From assembly GCA_013001905.1 (NCBI GenBank), contig JABDLC010000004.1, positions 1-39,521 of the forward strand: a DNA stretch of 39,521 bases, written 5' to 3'. Below, piece after piece: positions 19,479-26,163 of the stretch. Under the pieces are notes generated by a model. The model was not told where the DNA came from. It ran no database searches and was given only the letters and a program-made list of their open reading frames with translations. The stretch's first letter is position 1, and every line of letters starts with the position of its first letter. The position numbers were made by a program, and so were the translations under genes. Source of the stretch: Gammaproteobacteria bacterium. Lineage in GTDB: Bacteria > Pseudomonadota > Gammaproteobacteria > Steroidobacterales > GCA-2729495.

Positions 19479-19697
19479 TCAGCTTGAGCTGATACTAACG
19501 ACTTTGGCAGTGTGCCCGGGCTTGATCTTGCCGCTGCACTCATCGCAGATCGGCATCGGTCGGCCACGACGTGAAAAATGTGTCGTGACCTTTTTACGCA
19601 CATTACGGCGAAAACACCGACTGCAGATCAGCAAATCAGTCACGCGATCCATCAGCGTGTAGCTGACGTTCGTATCCTTTTCTGCAACTTCTGCCAT
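19479..19697 (-). CDS. Small four-cysteine zinc-ribbon-like protein, function unknown
   Basis: I do not recognise the family. The 72-residue product has two CxxC pairs, Cys25/Cys28 in CSRC and Cys51/Cys54 in CDEC, 22 residues apart. A very basic stretch (RRNVRKKV, then FSRRGRP) lies between them, as in a nucleic-acid-binding zinc ribbon. ATG 19697 is chosen because GAGG lies eight bases upstream; a TTG at 19727 would add ten residues. It sits 94 bases after fabD on the same strand. A zinc-binding adaptor or RNA/DNA-binding role is inference only. Confidence 0.55.
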   Translation of the reverse strand: MAEVAEKDTNVSYTLMDRVTDLLICSRCFRRNVRKKVTTHFSRRGRPMPICDECSGKIKPGHTAKVVSISSS

Positions 19698-19791
19698 CTC
19701 GCATACCTCATGGATTTGCACCCTCAAGGTAGCGAGTCGCGCGGCACAGAACCGTGCGATGGATCACATTATGGCAAATGGATGCCTCAAA

Positions 19792-20754
19792 TCATGCGGA
19801 TGCGCGCAGGGTCTCCACGTTAATCGCGGCCGCATACTCGGCCTCATGCTCCAGAGTACGCAGGTTCTTATTAATAATGCTCTGCAGGTTGGGCTTTTTC
19901 TCGGCCGGAGTTTCACCCGTGCCGATACCGCCACCGAACTCAATGAATTTTGTCACCCCGGCAGCAACCGCAGACTGCATGCAACCCACCCAATTCACCG
20001 GATTGAACAACTGGAAAAACAATCGCGTGCGGATGGAATCCGGCGATTCCTCGTGCGCAACACCGGTGTAATTCGATAACACGGTGAAATCGGCCGCGCC
20101 GAACTCGACCGCATCCAGTGCGGTACGAAATTCACGCGCTGCTGTGACCATCAGGTAGGTATGAAACGCGCCTTCGGTCTTCAGGCGTGTCGCCCGCTTA
20201 CGTGGGAACAGCTCCGGCAATGCCGCTTCGAGCGCATCCAGATCGGCATCGGTACCGCCGACAACGGTCTGCAACGGCAGATTGCAACTTGCCACCTGAC
20301 AGTAAAAGCGGTCCGCCAGCGGCCCGGCATCATCGACCGTCAGGCCGAGCGCCAGCATACCGCCCTCGCCGTGTTCGCCCATGAGTTCGCCGCGCTTACG
20401 CACCAGCCTCAGGCCGTCCGCGAAACTGATAACGCCGGCCGCAACGAGTGCCGTGTATTCACCCAAGCTGTGGCCGGCAGTTAGCCCCGCCTGCACGCGG
20501 TTATCCGTGAGCTCTTTAAAGACCTCAAAGCAGGCAATCTGATGCGTGAGCAAGGCCGGCTGGGTGTTTTTGGTCAGACCCAGCTCTTCCTCCGGCCCGT
20601 TATGGGACAACGCCGTGAGATCAAAGCCCAGTACTTCATTCGCCTCGGCATAAATTTTTGCGGCCGTGGGAAATTCCGCACACAGGTCGCTGCCCATACC
20701 GGCGTACTGCGACCCCTGACCGGGGAATACAAACATGATGTTTTGGTCGGACAT
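19792..20754 (-). CDS. fabD: Malonyl-CoA:ACP acyltransferase (FabD-like)
   Basis: The enzyme moves a malonyl (or similar) group from CoA to acyl carrier protein. Family landmarks are FVFPGQGSQYAGMG at the N terminus, the nucleophile Ser96 in GHSLGEY, Arg121 in RKRGELM (carboxylate recognition in FabD), and the catalytic His198 in EGAFHTYLM. The Gln in FFQLFNPVNW also fits. At 320 residues it is slightly longer than typical. Its C-terminal part (FGGGIGTGETPAEKK) departs from the usual 'E-GPG-vL-gL' block. It is not in a fab cluster with fabH, fabG or acpP. The T-tract of a terminator directly abuts its ATG, and GGGAG in the hairpin arm is the only visible ribosome-binding site. It may be a paralogue serving another carrier protein. 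Confidence 0.88.
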   Translation of the reverse strand: MSDQNIMFVFPGQGSQYAGMGSDLCAEFPTAAKIYAEANEVLGFDLTALSHNGPEEELGLTKNTQPALLTHQIACFEVFKELTDNRVQAGLTAGHSLGEYTALVAAGVISFADGLRLVRKRGELMGEHGEGGMLALGLTVDDAGPLADRFYCQVASCNLPLQTVVGGTDADLDALEAALPELFPRKRATRLKTEGAFHTYLMVTAAREFRTALDAVEFGAADFTVLSNYTGVAHEESPDSIRTRLFFQLFNPVNWVGCMQSAVAAGVTKFIEFGGGIGTGETPAEKKPNLQSIINKNLRTLEHEAEYAAAINVETLRASA

Positions 20755-20784
20755 AAAAAAAGCTCCCGTTCGATGAACGGGAGC
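20755..20784 (-). terminator. Intrinsic terminator of the dps-peroxiredoxin unit, abutting the fabD start
   Basis: A perfect 10-base-pair inverted repeat pairs 20762-20771 with 20775-20784 around a 3-base loop. On the minus strand seven T residues follow (20761 down to 20755) and the fabD ATG begins at the very next base. The 3' arm contains GGGAG eight bases before that ATG, so the hairpin could also hide the fabD ribosome-binding site. Confidence 0.9.
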
Positions 20785-20806
20785 ATAAGTCCTGCTGTGC
20801 CTTACC

Positions 20807-21550
20807 TCAAGCGGCTTCGCTGGCGTTGAGCCAGGCTTCCAGCGCCTCGGAGCCGCCGATGTGCTCGCCGTTGATGAAAATCTGCGGCACCGTATCTTTT
20901 CCGCTCACCGCCCGCAGTGTCGCATGCGGGAAATCCTGATTGAGCTTCAGTTCAACGAAATCAATGCCGGCCTCATCCAGCATCTTTTTAGCATTGACGC
21001 AGTAACCGCAGCCATCGCGACTGAATACCGTGACATCAAGCGGGGGCTGAGCGGCCGGGTTGATGTGCGCAAGCATGGTGTCAGCATCAGAGACGTCAAA
21101 GGGATCGCCATCAACCTCCGGCTCAATAAACATCTTTTCAACAACACCATCTTTGACCAGCATGGAATAGCGCCACGAACGCATCCCGAAGCCCAGGTTG
21201 TCTTTGTTCACCAGCATACCCATGCCCTTCGTGAACTCGCCTGTGCCGTCCGGCAGGAAGGTGATGTTGTCGGCGCACTGATCGATCTGCCATTCGTTCA
21301 TCACAAACGCATCGTTGACAGATACACAGACAATCTCGTCCACACCGTTGGCCTTAAATGTCGGGGCCAGTTCGTCATAGCGCGGCACGTGCTGTGACGA
21401 GCACGTGGGTGTAAAAGCACCCGGCAGCGAGAAGACCACCACGGTTTTGCCGGCAAACAGATCAGCCGTCGTTACGTCCACCCAGTCTGCGCCTTTGCGC
21501 GTTTTAAACGTGACGTCAGGCACGCGCTGTCCTTCCATATTCTTCAACAT
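20807..21550 (-). CDS. Hybrid peroxiredoxin-glutaredoxin (Prx5-Grx fusion)
   Basis: The protein is a glutathione-dependent peroxidase that carries its own reductant domain. Residues about 1-165 are a Prx5-type peroxiredoxin with the peroxidatic Cys50 in [17 protein letters not shown]. Residues about 171-247 are a glutaredoxin with the dithiol Cys181-Gly-Tyr-Cys184 and the glutathione-site TVPQIFING and GGSEAL. The same fusion is known from Haemophilus influenzae and other gammaproteobacteria. GGAG lies six bases before ATG 21550. It is 42 bases downstream of dps on the same strand and ends at a strong terminator. Together with dps and the divergent oxyR this forms a peroxide-defence unit. Confidence 0.95.
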   Translation of the reverse strand: MLKNMEGQRVPDVTFKTRKGADWVDVTTADLFAGKTVVVFSLPGAFTPTCSSQHVPRYDELAPTFKANGVDEIVCVSVNDAFVMNEWQIDQCADNITFLPDGTGEFTKGMGMLVNKDNLGFGMRSWRYSMLVKDGVVEKMFIEPEVDGDPFDVSDADTMLAHINPAAQPPLDVTVFSRDGCGYCVNAKKMLDEAGIDFVELKLNQDFPHATLRAVSGKDTVPQIFINGEHIGGSEALEAWLNASEAA

Positions 21551-21592
21551 ACTTATCTCCGTACTACTGTTCGTTGTCTAAAAATTGAAATT

Positions 21593-22063
21593 CTATTCAT
21601 CAAGCAGGCTGCGCAGCATCCATGCAGTTTTCTCATGCACCTGCATACGCTGTGTCAGCAAATCAGCCGTGGGCTCGTCACTGGCATCATCAACGACATC
21701 GAAAATACTGCGTGCCGTGCGTGCCACTGCCTCCTGACCCGCCACCAGGTCAGCCACCATTTCTTCAGCCGTGAGCGTACCGGTCTGCTCCTCAATACTG
21801 GTCAGCTCGCTGAACGCCTTGTAAGAGCCCGGCGCCGGAAAGCCCAAAGCCCGGATCCGCTCGGCGATTTCGTCGACCGCCAGCGCGAGTTCGGTGTACT
21901 GCTCCTCGAACATCAGGTGGAGCGTGTTGAACATCGGACCCGTTACGTTCCAGTGGTAATTGTGCGTTTTGAGGTACAGCGTGTAGGAGTCAGCCAGCAA
22001 ACGACTGAGGCCCTCGGAAATCTCACTGCGTTGCTCTTCTGAAATACCGATATTGATGCTCAT
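21593..22063 (-). CDS. dps: Dps-family ferroxidase/DNA-protection protein
   Basis: Dps forms a 12-subunit shell that oxidises iron with peroxide and stores it, protecting DNA. The 156-residue sequence has the inter-subunit ferroxidase ligands at correct spacing relative to E. coli Dps: His37 (HWNVTGPMF), His49 and Glu53 (LHLMFEEQ), Asp64 and Glu68 (AVDEIAER). The N terminus is short and not rich in lysine, so direct DNA binding through an N-terminal tail is doubtful. GGAGGAG lies seven bases before ATG 22063, a very strong ribosome-binding site. It is divergent from oxyR with 122 bases between, and peroxide induction through OxyR is expected. Confidence 0.95.
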   Translation of the reverse strand: MSINIGISEEQRSEISEGLSRLLADSYTLYLKTHNYHWNVTGPMFNTLHLMFEEQYTELALAVDEIAERIRALGFPAPGSYKAFSELTSIEEQTGTLTAEEMVADLVAGQEAVARTARSIFDVVDDASDEPTADLLTQRMQVHEKTAWMLRSLLDE

Positions 22064-22185
22064 TTCGTTTCTCCTCCGGGCCCTGTGCCCTGCTGCGTTA
22101 CGACCCTATCTTCAGTCAATCCTATTGATAAATAAAATGGTTTTTATATGTCGATTCATTCGATTTTTTCGATTACTATTCACAC
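22064..22185. promoter_or_regulatory. Divergent dps/oxyR regulatory region
   Basis: The region is AT-rich. Facing dps on the minus strand, TCGACA (complement of 22149-22154) and TATCAA (complement of 22125-22130) are 18 bases apart. Facing oxyR, TCGATT at 22151-22156 and TACTAT at 22174-22179 are 17 bases apart, which would start transcription about at the oxyR ATG; no Shine-Dalgarno site precedes oxyR. A canonical phased ATAG-type OxyR site was not found. The promoter assignments are tentative. Confidence 0.4.
22151..22177 (+). repeat. Three direct TCGATT repeats with exact 9-base period
   Basis: TCGATT occurs at 22151, 22160 and 22169, each followed by three variable bases, ending 8 bases before the oxyR start. 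Such short phased repeats in an AT-rich divergent promoter are likely to bind a regulator. They overlap the candidate promoter boxes of both genes. Confidence 0.7.
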
Positions 22186-23085
22186 ATGAGCCAGACCCCG
22201 ACACTGAGGCAGCTGCACTATTTCCTGGCCCTTGTGGAGCACAGCCATTTCGGGCGGGCGGCTGAAGCCTGCTTCGTTTCGCAATCCGCGTTCAGTCATG
22301 CCATTCGTGAGATGGAGGACGCGCTGGGCACTCAGCTTGTCGATCGCACCAACCGCTCCGTCACTATTACCAATACCGGCAAGGACATTGCGGTTCAGGC
22401 GCGTCTGGTGCTGCAGGATGTCGAAACGCTGGTCGACACCGCCCGCGCGACCACCGCGCCGCTCAGCGGACGCCTGACGCTTGGCTCCATTCCGACCATT
22501 GCGCCTTACCTGTTGCCACGCGCGCTACCGAAACTGCGCAAAGCACACCCGGATCTGCAGCTGTACCTGCGCGAAGGGCAGAGTGAGCACATCGTGCAGG
22601 AACTGCATGACGGCAACATTGATGTCATTCTGCTGGCGCTGCCCTACCCGATGCGCAACGTCACCACGCTGGAGCTGTTCGATGACCCCTTTCACCTTGC
22701 CTACCGGCGCGGCACCAGGCTGATTGACCCGAAGAACTTTCAGGTCAACCGACTCAATGCTGACAGCGTATTGCTGCTGGAGGAAGGTCACTGTTTGCGG
22801 GATCACGCGTTGTCCGCATGCAAGATTGCCAGCCGCGACAGTGTCAACAATTTCGCAGCGAGCAGCCTTGCGACTCTGGTCGAAATGGTGCGCGCTGATC
22901 TCGGCGTAACGTTCATACCCGAAATGGCGATTCGCGCAGGCAGTCTCAAAGGCACCGGTATCTCCACCCTGCCGATGCCGAAGGGCAATCTGCGCAAGAT
23001 CGGGCTGGGCTGGCGTAAAGGCAGTGGCCGCGAAGCAGAATTCCGTTTGCTCGGCAAATTACTGCAGCAGGAATGGGCGAACTGA
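22186..23085 (+). CDS. oxyR: Peroxide-sensing LysR-type regulator OxyR
   Basis: OxyR activates peroxide-defence genes when a disulfide forms. The N-terminal helix-turn-helix (about 3-62, HFGRAAEACFVSQSAFSHAI) is followed by a LysR substrate-type domain. The redox cysteines are Cys203 and Cys212 in the block EEGHCLRDHALSAC, nine residues apart exactly as Cys199 and Cys208 of E. coli OxyR, and the preceding LLLLEEGH matches the family. The 299-residue length is typical (E. coli 305). It is divergent from dps and the hybrid peroxiredoxin, its likely targets, and converges with avtA 7 bases downstream. Confidence 0.94.
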   Translation: MSQTPTLRQLHYFLALVEHSHFGRAAEACFVSQSAFSHAIREMEDALGTQLVDRTNRSVTITNTGKDIAVQARLVLQDVETLVDTARATTAPLSGRLTLGSIPTIAPYLLPRALPKLRKAHPDLQLYLREGQSEHIVQELHDGNIDVILLALPYPMRNVTTLELFDDPFHLAYRRGTRLIDPKNFQVNRLNADSVLLLEEGHCLRDHALSACKIASRDSVNNFAASSLATLVEMVRADLGVTFIPEMAIRAGSLKGTGISTLPMPKGNLRKIGLGWRKGSGREAEFRLLGKLLQQEWAN

Positions 23086-23092
23086 CGCGCGG

Positions 23093-24352
23093 CTAGCGTG
23101 CCTCCTGCCAGGCGCGCCGCACTTCTTCAGCGATCGCGGCAATACCCCGCTGCACCTGACTGTCGTCCTGTGAGTAGGTCATCCGAATGCACTCATCACG
23201 ATGCTGCCATTCGACATCAAGCCCGGGGAAAAAGTTATGTCCGGACAGCACGAGCACATCACGTTGGCGCAGGCGGCGGTACAGCTCTTCACTGCTGATC
23301 GGTAAACCGGGAAACCACAACCACAAAAATAAGGCACCTTCCGGCTTGTGCACCCGGTAGTCGATGCCTTCGAACTCGTCGTGGATATGCGCAAGCGCCT
23401 TATCCTTCTTGGCGACGTAAAACGGCCGGATGATCTTCTCGCTGATCTCAAGAATTCGGCCGCTGGCCACCAGATCATTGAGCAAAACCGCACCGACACT
23501 CGGCACCGCGAGACTGAGCACGGAATTGACGCTGCCCACCGCATCAATTATTGATTCCTCGGCCACAATGACACCCGTACGGATGCCCGGCAGGCCCAGC
23601 TTGGACATGCTCATGCACATGATCAGATCCGGGTTCCACACCGGCTTTACATCCGTAAACAGAATCTGCGGAAACGGCATGCCATAGGCATTATCAACAA
23701 TGAGCGGCACACCCGCACCGCGCGCGGCGCTCAGCAGCTGCTCCATTTCGTTATCGGTGAGCACATTGCCCGTCGGGTTGGTCGGCCGCGAGATACAGAC
23801 CGCGCCGATATCCGGGCCGATTTCAAGGTTGCTGACGTCGAGCCTGTATTTGAACTGGTGATCCTCCAGCTCTTCAATCGTCGGTTTGAGCGCCGTCAGC
23901 ATGCCTTCGGTCAGCCCGAGGTCCTGATAACCGATGTATTCAGGCGTCACCGGTAACAGAATCTTGCGGAACGAACCGTCCGGCTGACGCCCGGCGAGCA
24001 GATTAAAAAGAATAAAGAAGCCGGCCTGGCTGCCGCTGGTCAGCGCAATGTTTTTGGCCGTCACGTCCCAGCCGTATTCCCGGTTGAACAGGTTTGCGAG
24101 TGAAGTACGAAACCGTTCCTCGCCCTGAGGTGACGGGTAGTTGGCAAACATGCGCCGGTACTCGCCTTCATTCGCGAGTATGCGTTCGATCTCCGCCTGA
24201 AACACCGCTTCGATCTCAGGTATGTGCGCGGGATTGCCGCCACCGAGCATGCAAATATCCCGGTCACTGGCGAGCGCATCGCCCAGATCATCCATCAGCT
24301 CCCGCGCACCCGTGCGGCGCGCGAAGCGTTTACCAAATTCACTCCAGCTCAA
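23093..24352 (-). CDS. avtA: Valine-pyruvate aminotransferase
   Basis: AvtA exchanges amino groups between alanine/pyruvate and valine/2-oxoisovalerate. The 419 residues follow E. coli AvtA from end to end, including FGKRF near the start, MLGGGNPAHIPE (35-46), LPVTPEYIGYQDLGL, SRPTNPTGNVLTD (188-200), VDNAYGMPFP, the PLP lysine Lys251 in MSMSKLGLPGIRTG, and KPEGALFLWLWFPGLPI. The C terminus ends EEVRRAWQEAR like the E. coli protein. It overlaps the next minus-strand gene (the DNA glycosylase, stop at 24349) by four bases, so it is translated after that gene in the same operon. Confidence 0.95.
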   Translation of the reverse strand: MSWSEFGKRFARRTGARELMDDLGDALASDRDICMLGGGNPAHIPEIEAVFQAEIERILANEGEYRRMFANYPSPQGEERFRTSLANLFNREYGWDVTAKNIALTSGSQAGFFILFNLLAGRQPDGSFRKILLPVTPEYIGYQDLGLTEGMLTALKPTIEELEDHQFKYRLDVSNLEIGPDIGAVCISRPTNPTGNVLTDNEMEQLLSAARGAGVPLIVDNAYGMPFPQILFTDVKPVWNPDLIMCMSMSKLGLPGIRTGVIVAEESIIDAVGSVNSVLSLAVPSVGAVLLNDLVASGRILEISEKIIRPFYVAKKDKALAHIHDEFEGIDYRVHKPEGALFLWLWFPGLPISSEELYRRLRQRDVLVLSGHNFFPGLDVEWQHRDECIRMTYSQDDSQVQRGIAAIAEEVRRAWQEAR

Positions 24353-24870
24353 GTCTCAACCTTTTCCTTAACAACCTGCCAGCGCTTCAGCTTAGCCGCG
24401 AAATTCAATGCCGCCATCGCCGGACTCGTCGACGGCAACGCATGGTATGCAAGCGTGGATCGTACAGCGGCAGCGTCGGCCTGCACAAACCGCCGCCACG
24501 TTTCTTCGGCTTTGCGCCCGTTGAAAAAGACGCTATGCAAGGTCGGATGTGTGCTCAGCAGGGCGGGAAAATCGTTGACCTCGACAGACGCCATGTCGAT
24601 CGCGCTGTCCAGACTGCCGGGCCGGTGGCAGCGGGCGATCACATCCCAGACCGCCACACCCGCGACTGTGAGGCGCTGAACCCGCGTGTCGTAGTCAAGC
24701 TCGGGGCCTGCAGCAAACAGCTCGCCCATGATGCGCCAGAACGCGTTTTGCGGTTTGCCGTAATACTGCAGCTTCTGCAGCGACGCGACGCTCGGCATGG
24801 ACCCGAGTATCAGCACCTTCGGCGCATCGCCCACCAGCGGCGGAAAGCCCTGCAATCTGGTCACACCCAT
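24349..24870 (-). CDS. DNA-deoxyinosine glycosylase (UDG superfamily, family 6-like)
   Basis: This 173-residue protein resembles hypoxanthine-DNA glycosylases, which remove deaminated purines to start base-excision repair. Diagnostic blocks are LILGSMPSVASLQKLQYYG followed by PQNAFWRIMGELF (motif 1 region), VAVWDVIARCHRPGSLD, FFNGRKAEETW, and the C-terminal motif HALPSTSPA. ATG 24870 is chosen because the family homology starts right after it (MGVTRLQGFPPLVGD). The open frame continues upstream but lies in the promoter of the divergent Rieske gene. The ribosome-binding site is unclear; AGGG sits directly next to the ATG, so GTG 24864 is an alternative. The stop overlaps the avtA start. Confidence 0.85.
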   Translation of the reverse strand: MGVTRLQGFPPLVGDAPKVLILGSMPSVASLQKLQYYGKPQNAFWRIMGELFAAGPELDYDTRVQRLTVAGVAVWDVIARCHRPGSLDSAIDMASVEVNDFPALLSTHPTLHSVFFNGRKAEETWRRFVQADAAAVRSTLAYHALPSTSPAMAALNFAAKLKRWQVVKEKVET

Positions 24871-24964
24871 CCCTATTGCGAACACGGCCGGGAGGCGGCC
24901 GCATGACAAGCCGCCATTTGTAGCACAATATAGTGAAACGTTACCGCAGTTTGAGGAGGCCAAC
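24871..24964 (+). promoter_or_regulatory. Promoter/leader of Rieske oxygenase A
   Basis: TATAGT at 24929-24934 is a good -10 box; no -35 at standard spacing. GAGGAGG at 24953-24959 sits five bases before ATG 24965. The last 20 leader bases (24945-24964) match those before the second Rieske gene (31902-31921) at 17 of 20 positions. Confidence 0.45.
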
Positions 24965-26128
24965 ATGTTTATCAACTTCTGGTATCCGGCCATCGAAAGC
25001 ACCGAACTCACGGATACACCCGTCAAGGTGCGGATGCTCGGTCAGGACTTCGTATTGTGGCGGGATGATGCGGGCACAGCCTGCTGCGTCAGCAACACCT
25101 GTACACATCGCGGCGGTTCGCTCGGCGACGGCAAAGTAGTTAACGGCTGTATTCAATGCCCGTACCACGGCTGGCGCTTTGATGGCGACGGCCAATGCAC
25201 CGCTATACCTTCACTCGGGCCGAACCCGACGATTCCCGGGCGCACCCGGATTGACGCATACCCGGTGCAGGAAATTTACGGGCTGGCGTTCTGCTTTCTC
25301 GGCGACCTGCCCGAAGAGGAGCGGCCACCCATCATGCCCATTAAAGAATGCGGTCAGGAAGGTTGGGCGCACACCATTCAAACCTATCAGTTCGACATCA
25401 ATTTCCAGCGCTCTATCGAGAACGGTATCGACCCCGCGCACAACGAGTTTGTGCACGATACGCACGGTTACGAAGGTAACTGGGAAGACTATCGCACGCC
25501 TGAAGTGATTCCGGAGACGACCGAATGGGGCACCGGTTTCGGCGAGTGGATCAAGGCACCGCCGCTACCGGAAGGCGCGATGAAAGATGCGTCCGGACGT
25601 GACGAAGACGCCATGATCTGGGTCGGCACGGGCCACGAAGGTGCGGCGAGCCTCTGGACGTTCATCCATCCGACTGAAGCGATGCATATACATCAATATA
25701 TGTACGAGTGCCCGATTGATGAGCATCATGTGAGGGTCTGGCTCATTAACCTGCGTAATTTCTTACCCGACGCCAAGCACGACGAAACCGTGATGGCGCG
25801 CAATGAGTATGTTGTTTTGCAGGACCGTGACGTACTTGAAGAGCTGCACCCTGTTGAGACGCCGCCGACTAACGATAAAGAAAGTTTTATGCCCGCAGAC
25901 CTTTGCATCGGTCACTACCGGGAGCGGCTCAAGGAATGGGAGCGCCGCGGCTGGCGTATAGACAGTAAAACGGTCACCGCGAACGAACGACGCGTCGCCT
26001 ATGCCATTCCGTCGCCGGAGCGCCGCAAACACAAGGGCTGGGTGCTGGACTCGATTCCGCTGTGTGCCGCCGATGAGGCAGCGGCAGAGGAATCCGGCGC
26101 GGAACTTGATCAGGCTGCGGGTATCTGA
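24965..26128 (+). CDS. Rieske non-heme iron oxygenase, paralogue A
   Basis: This is the catalytic subunit of a ring-hydroxylating or demethylating oxygenase. The Rieske 2Fe-2S ligands are Cys46-x-His48 (CTHRGGSLG) and Cys65-x2-His68 (CPYHGW). The mononuclear iron site is in ENGIDPAHNEFVHDTHG, with Asp156, His159 and His164; the third carboxylate ligand lies later and is not assigned. The true start is ATG 24965 with an ideal ribosome-binding site; the open frame continues 168 bases upstream but is not coding. The N-terminal INFWYP is shared with a second paralogue at 31922. No reductase, ferredoxin or beta subunit is adjacent. The substrate is unknown; DPAH-type motifs occur in terpenoid, steroid, chlorophyll-derived and aromatic-ether oxygenases. 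Confidence 0.92.
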   Translation: MFINFWYPAIESTELTDTPVKVRMLGQDFVLWRDDAGTACCVSNTCTHRGGSLGDGKVVNGCIQCPYHGWRFDGDGQCTAIPSLGPNPTIPGRTRIDAYPVQEIYGLAFCFLGDLPEEERPPIMPIKECGQEGWAHTIQTYQFDINFQRSIENGIDPAHNEFVHDTHGYEGNWEDYRTPEVIPETTEWGTGFGEWIKAPPLPEGAMKDASGRDEDAMIWVGTGHEGAASLWTFIHPTEAMHIHQYMYECPIDEHHVRVWLINLRNFLPDAKHDETVMARNEYVVLQDRDVLEELHPVETPPTNDKESFMPADLCIGHYRERLKEWERRGWRIDSKTVTANERRVAYAIPSPERRKHKGWVLDSIPLCAADEAAAEESGAELDQAAGI

Positions 26129-26163
26129 GCACGTATGATTGCTGATAGCGGGCGGGAGCGCCC

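Noticed and set aside
1893-20754. A polyketide gene cluster, suggested by MatB, FabD-like protein, type II thioesterase and PccAB.
   Set aside because: No ketosynthase, carrier protein or modular synthase is present and the genes are in separate operons with primary-metabolism neighbours.
22064-22185. Canonical OxyR operator with ATAG/CTAT elements.
   Set aside because: CTAT occurs at 22106, 22122 and 22176, but the spacings (16 and 54) do not give the 10-base phasing of known sites.
24797-24964. N-terminal extension of Rieske oxygenase A.
   Set aside because: ATG 24965 has an ideal ribosome-binding site and the matching paralogue starts at the same residue.
24871-25026. N-terminal extension of the DNA glycosylase frame.
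   Set aside because: It overlaps the start and leader of the divergent Rieske gene, and family homology begins only at Met 24870.
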